Shown here: positions 57,510-64,000 of the stretch, one piece after another
Position numbering within the stretch: position 1 is the stretch's first letter
How the letters are laid out: each line of letters opens with the position of its first letter
DNA from: Eriocheir sinensis
Taxonomy: Eukaryota > Arthropoda > Malacostraca > Decapoda > Varunidae
Direction: 5' to 3'
NCBI RefSeq assembly: GCF_024679095.1
Contig: NW_026111780.1
Coordinates: 290,172-354,171 of the forward strand
DNA length: 64,000 nucleotides
The notes under the pieces: generated by a model
What the model was told of the DNA's origin: nothing
Database searches by the model: none
Seen by the model: only the letters and a program-made list of their open reading frames with translations
Made by a program: the position numbers and the translations under genes

Positions 57510-57604
57510 TGCCGTTCATGGGTACTCCTTTAATTAAGTAAAGGTTCATTATACCTCAAAGTAGAATTAATAGTTGATCATTTAAACCAAATAGAAAAAA
57601 TAGT
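57510..57604. repeat. dispersed repeat shared with 11660-11765
   Basis: ATTATACCTCAAAGTAGAAT and GTTGATCA.TTAAACCA are shared between the two places. Confidence 0.7.
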
Positions 57605-58230
57605 ACTGTGAAGGAAAGGAACAGTAACTGGGTGTGTTAGCAACCACTGCTGTGAAGGAAAGGAACAGTAACTGGGTGTGTTAGCAACCACTGCTGTGAA
57701 GGAAAGGAACAGTAACTGGGTGTGTTAGCAACCACTGCTGTGAAGGAAAGGAACAGTGACTGGGTGTGTTAGCAACCACTGCTGTGAAGGAAAGGAACAG
57801 TAACTGGGTGTGTTGGCAACCACTGCTGTAAAGGAAAGGAACAGTGACTGGGTGTGTTAGCAACCACTGCTGTGAAGGAAAGGAACAGTAACTGGGTGTG
57901 TTGGCAACCACTGCTGTGAAGGAAAGGAACAGTAACTGGGTGTGTTAGCAACCACTGCTGTAAAGGAAAGGAACAGTGACTGGGTGTTAGCACCCACAGC
58001 TGTGAAGGAAAGGAACAGTAACTGGGTGTGTTGGCAACCACTGCTGTGAAGGAAAGGAACAGTAACTGGGTGTGTTAGCAACCACTGCTGTAAAGGAAAG
58101 GAACAGTGACTGGGTGTGTTAGCAACCACTGCTGTGAAGGAAAGGAACAGTAACTGGGTGTGTTAGCAACCACTGCTGTGAAGGAAAAAAAACAGTAACT
58201 GGGTGTGTTAGCAACCACTGCTGTGAAGGA
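57605..58230. repeat. 44-bp minisatellite, about 14 copies, no adjacent zinc-finger gene
   Basis: The longest array of this family in the window. Neither the P- nor the Q-type flanks are present. Confidence 0.95.
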
Positions 58231-59277
58231 AAGAAGGCAAAACTCAAGAACAACCACTCCAAACCAATATTCAGTATCTTAGCACGTGAAAGAATTATTA
58301 TTATCATGCATTTTCGTATACGTTTTACCTTGGGGAGGGGCCAGGGGGGCAAGCCTCTTTAATTATAGAGTTAGGTGGCTTGGATTTTCTAAGTCCATTG
58401 TTATTGTTTCACAAGCGCCTCTATGCACAGACTGAGCCTCATACCTGCCTTGCAGTGCACCCTACAAACTAGTTCCTAAGTCAGTAATATCCAAAATGCG
58501 CATGGATTATAACGATTTCGGACAAAAAAACGGTCTTTTAAGAGTTTTATGTTATTTTTTTCAACTAATGCCACAGCTATTTGTATTTTCTAATACATTC
58601 GTAAAATGTTACTACGCGAGGGTATCAGCGGTGGCACCTAACGGTGGGTTCCTGAAGTCAGTTGTTTTCAAGCCGCCATAATGGATGGAAGGCCCGACAC
58701 TCACTCCCTCAAAATATCCGTCTACTTTACCTTTCGGTAAGTGTTAACTGAGTATTTAACCTCTTTATTGGTGTGCATGTAGGTTGACAAAAGGACCGAT
58801 TACTATCCCAGTACCGGGTCCAACAAAGACACGGGCGTGTCATGTGTCATATGGTGTGACAAGCACGTGTCAGAAAACAAACGGATATTGTTCAATGCGC
58901 GATACTTATAGTGGAATTTGAGTAAAATGGAGCCAGGGTCATACATTAGCAGTCGGTAGGTCACTCCCACGTCAGTTAACAGCAGGAGCGTCAGTTCGAT
59001 CTGGATGACAGCTGTCACAAATCTGTTTTATTTTGTACCTTAAACTACTCTGTAAAAATGATCTAGCATCAACTTACAAGAAGTGGACGGGTTAACCGTC
59101 AGTATTGTACCATATGTAATTATGAAACATGACATTTCCCAAGAGTTGCTCGACTACGATTGGGGTGGTGGGGTGGGGGTTCAACTACACTGACCATCCA
59201 AGTACACGCCCTACACTCGTCAACAGACCTGCTGCAGCGGCTACTACATTATATAGGAATAGATTACAAGAGTATAC
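58231..59277. other. spacer without recognised gene
   Basis: Short open frames only. No family motif was found. Confidence 0.55.
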
Positions 59278-59402
59278 GTTAGGGAATTTCCTTTCTTTAA
59301 AGACTAGGGATTTTTCCCGATTTTGGGGATTTTGTAGACATTTGAAAGCCCATTTTTCAGTGATTTGGCCGCCCACCACCAAAATCACTGTTCCCTACAA
59401 GG
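59278..59402 (-). repeat. dispersed repeat X, copy 2 (partial)
   Basis: AAGACTAGGGATTTTTCCCG and CATTTTTCAGTGATTTGG match 63786-63955 in the same orientation. Confidence 0.7.
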
Positions 59403-59544
59403 ATTAATCGAGCTAACGACCACCAAAACCACAGCTCCCTAAAGGGATTAATCGAGCTAACGCCACCGCCGCAAAATAGCTCGCATTCATTACCTACCGT
59501 ATGAAGCATCACTTGGTCTTCATATATTTTTTTCTACAAACGTT

Positions 59545-59764
59545 TGGTTAGCGACGGTACGCTTGGTTAGCAACGGTACGCTTGGTTAGCGCTGGTATGC
59601 TTGGTTAGCGATGGTACGCTTGGTTAGCGATGGTACGCTTTGGTTAGCGGCGGTATGCTTGTTGGGCCATGGGTACGCTTGGTTAGCGATGGTATGCTTG
59701 GTTAGCGATGGTACGCTTGGTTAGCGATATGGTACGCTTGGTTAGCGGTGGTATGCTTGGTTAT
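59545..59764. repeat. 19-bp minisatellite (TACGCTTGGTTAGCGATGG)
   Basis: About 11-12 copies with small variants. The same words occur once or twice in the arms of the foldback element (2535-2580), and the flank at 59770-59830 also matches those arms (CACGCATGTGAAACCAG, ACCACGCGTGG). Confidence 0.92.
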
Positions 59765-59855
59765 GCCAGCTCACGCATGTGAAACCAGTCCACCACGCGT
59801 GGTTATTTTTTTTAGAACACGCAGCCCAACGGCTGTCATGCTGAGGGCTGGGTAT

Positions 59856-60357
59856 TAGGGTGGAGCGTTTTTTAACTTTTTTTGAAATTCATTTGTGGCT
59901 AGTGTGGAAAAGGTGCCAAATGGTGAGAAAAAAATGGTGTTAAAAGCATTTTTCTCTAGGACAGTATCTTCTGTCCCCGCCATCTCATCAAAGTTGGAGA
60001 AATAAGGGTCTAAAATGGGTAAACTTCACATAATACCCCATTTTTACAACTTATTATGAAATGCTTGTGGCTAGTGTGCAATATTGTTTTCGAGTTGCAT
60101 ATTAATAGCATACTAAATATGGAAGCTGTACAAATATATCTTCTGTCCCCGCAACGTGCTTGAAATATTGAAAATTTCGATTTTTTTGAGACAAATTTTT
60201 AAAAATTCCCAAAAATCAAATACAAAGAAACTTTCATATGGCTAGTTCCTAAGTTGTTTTACAACACTTATACTTTATCTGTGTAAAATTTCATCGAGAT
60301 CAGTTAATATCTTCTGTTCCCGCCACGTCACTTTTAAATATTTAGTAATTATATTTA
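59856..60357. repeat. left terminal inverted repeat
   Basis: Inverted copy of 63165-63662. Similarity fades after AATATTTAG near 60350. Confidence 0.85.
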
Positions 60358-60706
60358 TTTTTTATATTGCAAGGGATGTCAGTTCGAAGAATACTACAAA
60401 GGAAAATTACAAAATCGCTAAAATCTACTGATAAAAGTACAGAGGATCACTTTAGCTGCATAACACACACACACACACAGTTACTAGCCTCCCTTAAATG
60501 GAGGGGGGGACTTAAAGATTTTTTTTTTTTTTTTTTTTTTAGCTCGTTAAGGTATATCTAGAATAAGTATTAAGACACAGCTCTTCGCCTATTTCTCATT
60601 TACATATTGTAAATAAAAAATAGCCCAGAACTCACCACGAGGAGGTGGCTGTGTATCGAGTTCCACCCATTCTCCAGCCCAGCCACCCTACCATTGCTGG
60701 ATTTAC

Positions 60707-62917
60707 TTAGATCTTAAATTGCTTCTTTGTGTCAAACTTAGGCATATTCTTCCTTGATTCCAATGTATTCTTAATGAATCCTTCTCTTTCTGCTTCTCCG
60801 CAAACATGTTCTGATGCTTCTGTTACTAATTTAATTAATCTTTCAACAGCTTGTGTGTGACAGGGGATATCTTTGTAGTGTGATGATAGCATGCCTCCTG
60901 TCTGAATAAGTTTTGTTATTTCTTCCTGACTCATGTTCTTTGTTAATGGTGGTTCTGTTATTCCTGTGTTTTGCCACTTGATCATATCAATGAGTGTACT
61001 GCTGTTGAAATTTAACTCAGGAATTTCAAAACTTCTGATTGCTGATCTGGCTAATGTTCGAGCCTTCAAAATTCTTCGCCATCCCAACTCTCTGATATGC
61101 TTTTGGTCGTCGTTTATCATAGAAAGTAAGATGTTTTCTGGATGGCCAAAGTACGCATTTCTCTGAATAACTGGATTAACTATTACTTGAATATTTGCAT
61201 CCAACATTGAAGCTCTTCTTAAAGTATCATGAAGGTGTTTGGCCCAAAATAACTGATGGCTCATTTAATTTTGAACCACATTGGTGCATAAACTTCCATT
61301 ATGTATTTTACTATTGCTATCAAATTTTCTGTGGGATTTTCTGCTGTCATGTACAAGCGAAGAATTCTATTCGCTGTAGTGATCCAACGTGAATGCGCAA
61401 TTTTACCTGGATTGCAATTCATTAAGGATTCTCCACAAACACCAGAGGAAACTGCTCTATATGCTTCAAGCAAATACTTCTGATCAGTGCTTAAATCTGA
61501 AAGGTCAACTTCAATGTTGATCTCTTCTGCCTGGATGGGTTCAAAGTCAATAATAGGCAGATTCTCACAGTTAGACAGTTGTTTTCCAATTGTACCACTA
61601 AAGCCTCTGGGTCCTGTTGTAGGCCCATCTAATTTTGTAATCAGATGCCTCAGTGGCAATTCGTTACCATGCAGTTGACACACAAACCATTGTAATGGTC
61701 TTCCAAGTTGTTGTTCTAGAAGAGAAATTACCATTCTTTCTGCCAGTATTTACTGCAGTGCCATCACAACCAACTGCCTGAAGTTCAGAAGTATTAATGT
61801 TTTGTGATTCAGAAAATCAGTAATTCCTGACGCAATTGCATGCGATTTTCCAGATGACACAACTATGTGACCAAGGTATTCAGAGTCAGGCTCCTTGACA
61901 CAAGTTATATGTTCTTCAGTTATTACTTCTTTAGCAGTCTTATTCCTTTTTAACCTTCGAGAGTTCTATCTTTTCGTCCATCAAAGAATATGCTAACAAC
62001 ATTTTTGATCAGTCTCATCATGTTGTTTTGTTTCAACTCTCTTCTTACCTCGAGCTCGACAATTTTACTTCAGTCAACAATTTTGAGGCATCTTCAGGAG
62101 ATATTATTCCAATATCTTTTAAAGTAGCACTAACTATACTTGCTGCAGTTCTGTCTGAAACTCGTGACCTGTCACAAGCTAATGCAACAGATGGTAGCCT
62201 CAAGAAATTAGTGCTACTTGGAGTTTTGTCTGTTCTATATTCAATTTCAGAGTTATCATCACATTCATCAGTTGTAGATGTAGTATCTGAATCTGAAAAC
62301 GAAGCAAGAGTTGCAGCACCACTCATTGATGGTTCAGAGTGAGATGGACCTGCTTTGCCTTGACTTCTTTTTTCTTTCCTCAGTAATTGCTTTGTCAGTT
62401 TTTGCGTGGTTGCTTTGTCAATAGCTCCAATAGCCATTTTTCTGTTGGTCCTTTGATCGTTTAGAAATTTTGCTTCTCGCTGTGGAACCTTTCTAGCTGC
62501 ATCACATGAGCAGTTGTTTATCGCACATTTACAGGCTGCAATGTCAAAAAGTTTTAAACTGTCTTCTTTGAATACTGTTACTTTATTTATGAAGCTCGGT
62601 TTGTCTTTCCTCTTGGAGGAGTAATCCTTCATCAAACTGTTGTACTTGGTGTGGTAGTTATCTAACATTGCACTAACACGCCTTTGAAGAAAGAGTTGGT
62701 ACAGAAGCAGACTTCAAATATCTAGTAACTGTTCGTTGACAGAATTGGCAATGTCATCCCAAAGTGGTTGCTTTTTTGTTGTTTTCAACTGTACTCTCTC
62801 CCACAAACATGCTTTCATGACATCTCCGTAAGTTGGGAGGCATCTCTTACTGAGCTGACAAGGATTCCCAAAAACAGGGCAAGTAAATGCTTGTCTCGTA
62901 TTCTGTAGAGAGCTCAT
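60707..62917 (-). pseudogene. hAT-like DDE transposase, split by frameshifts
   Basis: From the ATG at 62917: a Cys-containing N-terminal piece (62714-62917); a piece with ACKCAINNCSCDAARKVP and NDQRTNRKMAIGAID (62045-62668), possibly metal-binding; a damaged stretch with FFDGRKDRTL and EPDSEYLGHIVVSSGKSHAI (61735-62044); a piece opening with VGCDGTAVNTG and then RPLQWFVCQLHGNELPLRHL (61261-61740); and a C-terminal piece with IPCHTQAVERLIKLVTEAS (60707-61264). D-G-R and CDG are candidate first and second catalytic aspartates. C-x2-H after the second one, and VER near the end in place of the hAT SER motif, suggest a divergent hAT relative. The frames do not connect, so it is inactive. Superfamily placement is inference. 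Confidence 0.65.
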
Positions 62918-63164
62918 GGCTTCACACACGTCTCTCCCCTCTGAGCTCTACTGGGCAACTAACGTGGCGCGCTACCCCGCACTGCCCACAGGCTGCTGTG
63001 AGCCTGTAATCACATGAGCGGCAACAGCTATGAGACACCCCCCCCGCCCCACTATTAACCAATCCAATGAGGGAGGCTAGTAACTGTGTGTGTGTAATGC
63101 CGCTAAAGTGATCCTTTTGTTTATTTATCTTGTAGATTTTAGGGTATTATTAAGATTTTCATTT

Positions 63165-63662
63165 CATAATTAAATATATTTACTTAATATTTAAAAGTGA
63201 CGTATGGGAACAGAAGATATTAACTGATCTCGATGAAATTTTACACAGATAAAGTATAAGTGTTGTAAAACAACTTAGGAACTAGCCATATGAAAGTTTC
63301 TTTGTATTTGATTTTGGGAATTTTTAAAATTTGTCTCAAAAAATCGAAATTTTCAATATTTCAAGCACGCTATGGGACAGAAGATATATTTGTACAGCTT
63401 CCATATTTAGTATGCTATTAATATGCAACTCGAAAACAATATTGCACACTAGCCACAAGCATTTCATAATAAGTTGTAAAAAATGGGGTATTATGTAGTT
63501 TACCCATTTTAGACCCTTATTTCTCCAACTTTGATGAGATGGCAGGACAGAAGATACTGTCCTAGAGAAAATGCTTTAACACCATTTTTTCTCACCATTT
63601 GGCACCTTTTCCACACTAGCCACAAATGAATTTCAAAAAAAGTTAAAAAACGCTCCACCCTA
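63165..63662. repeat. right terminal inverted repeat
   Basis: Inverted copy of 59856-60357. It has lost CCG in two ATCTTCTGTCCCCGCC words. Confidence 0.85.
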
Positions 63663-63785
63663 CTGGGTATAGCCCGGGCCTGTTCAGCCCGAGTCCCGGA
63701 TGACCTTGAGTCATGGCTCAGGGCTGTTTTGGGGTGGTTAGCGATGGTATGCTTGGTCAGTGATTAGCCCATGCATGTGAGTATA

Positions 63786-63955
63786 AGGTAGGGATTTTCC
63801 CTACTTTGGAGACTAGGGAATTTTTCCTGATTTAGGGATTTTTCTAGGGAAATTTTGGAAGGCCATTTTTCAGTGATATTCCCCTCAATACCCCTGTTCC
63901 CCACAGTTCCCCAGGCTTGTCTTGGGGGATGGGGGGGCTGGGGTGGTGGAGGGGG
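63786..63955 (-). repeat. dispersed repeat X, copy 3
   Basis: Inverse of 56935-57130, including CAGTTCCCCAGGCTTGTC. Confidence 0.75.
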
Positions 63956-63979
63956 TGGAGTGGTGATTCTTAAGATTTA

Positions 63980-64000
63980 CCGGAAAGGAACAGTAACTGG
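63980..64000. repeat. start of another 44-bp minisatellite array
   Basis: GGAAAGGAACAGTAACTGG at the window edge matches the 44-bp unit, so a further array probably begins here. Confidence 0.6.

Larger units (their letters stand above)
59856..63662 (-). mobile_element. 3.8-kb DNA transposon with about 500-bp TIRs and decayed hAT-like transposase
   Basis: Ends TAGGGTGGAGCGTTTTTTAA and its inverse begin long inverted repeats (59856 to about 60357, and about 63165 to 63662), visibly nearly identical with scattered differences. CTGGGTAT flanks it at 59848-59855 and 63663-63670, an 8-bp duplication. The TIR start fits the hAT rule (YARNG). Each TIR contains several ATCTTCTGTCC words. The interior carries a minus-strand coding region (60707-62917). 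It inserted into a foldback-element copy, whose halves lie at 59545-59847 and 63671-63785. Confidence 0.9.

Overview
This is a gene-poor, repeat-saturated stretch of animal nuclear DNA, most likely from an arthropod and probably a decapod crustacean. That assignment is an inference from very dense (TA)n, (GA)n, (GT)n and (CT)n tracts, tRNA-headed SINEs, many truncated CR1/Jockey-like LINEs, hAT, piggyBac and Harbinger relics and tandem C2H2 zinc-finger genes. No bacterial-type operon, rRNA gene, intact tRNA gene or CRISPR array is visible.

The main architecture is a large tandem duplication. Positions 1 to about 21,780 correspond in order to about 32,395 to 56,396, apart from unit-specific insertions and deletions. 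Each unit carries two related block types. A P block holds a candidate 5' exon, a LINE tail, a foldback element, a SINE, a dead reverse-transcriptase fragment, a 44-bp minisatellite and a zinc-finger gene. A Q block holds a LINE fragment, a Harbinger relic, the same 44-bp minisatellite and a zinc-finger gene, then a hairpin, another SINE, a hAT-like element and a PHD-finger LINE. The order is P1 (1,377-7,748), Q1 (7,749-21,548), a chimeric third block (P-type 21,550 to about 26,200, Q-type from there to about 29,640), a LINE tail with minisatellite (30,780-32,394), then P3 (32,395-39,405), Q2 (39,406-55,620) and the start of another P block that ends abruptly in a (GT)n tract at 56,396-56,470.

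The only plausible host-type genes are five C2H2 zinc-finger loci. Those starting at 6414, 14525 and 27501 are intact over their finger arrays (15, 11 and 11 fingers). Those at 38492 and 46194 carry frameshifts. All five share a 5' segment with a conserved splice-acceptor-like site and a degenerate upstream finger in another frame. Finger number and the DNA-contacting helix residues differ most, while frameworks and flanks are nearly the same, the pattern expected of a young array evolving by 84-bp unequal exchange.

Because paralogous blocks supply empty sites, several mobile elements can be delimited exactly. They are a mini-LTR (TRIM-like) element at 702-1375, a piggyBac-type MITE at 3581-4214, hAT-type non-autonomous elements at 15647-16159 and 51999-53471, a foldback MITE at 21981-22584, and a 464-bp MITE at 54474-54937 with perfect 28-bp ends.

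The right-hand 7.6 kb (from 56,396) is a different mosaic. Its centrepiece is a 3.8-kb element (59,856-63,662) with about 500-bp terminal inverted repeats, an 8-bp target duplication and a decayed DDE/hAT-like transposase on the minus strand.
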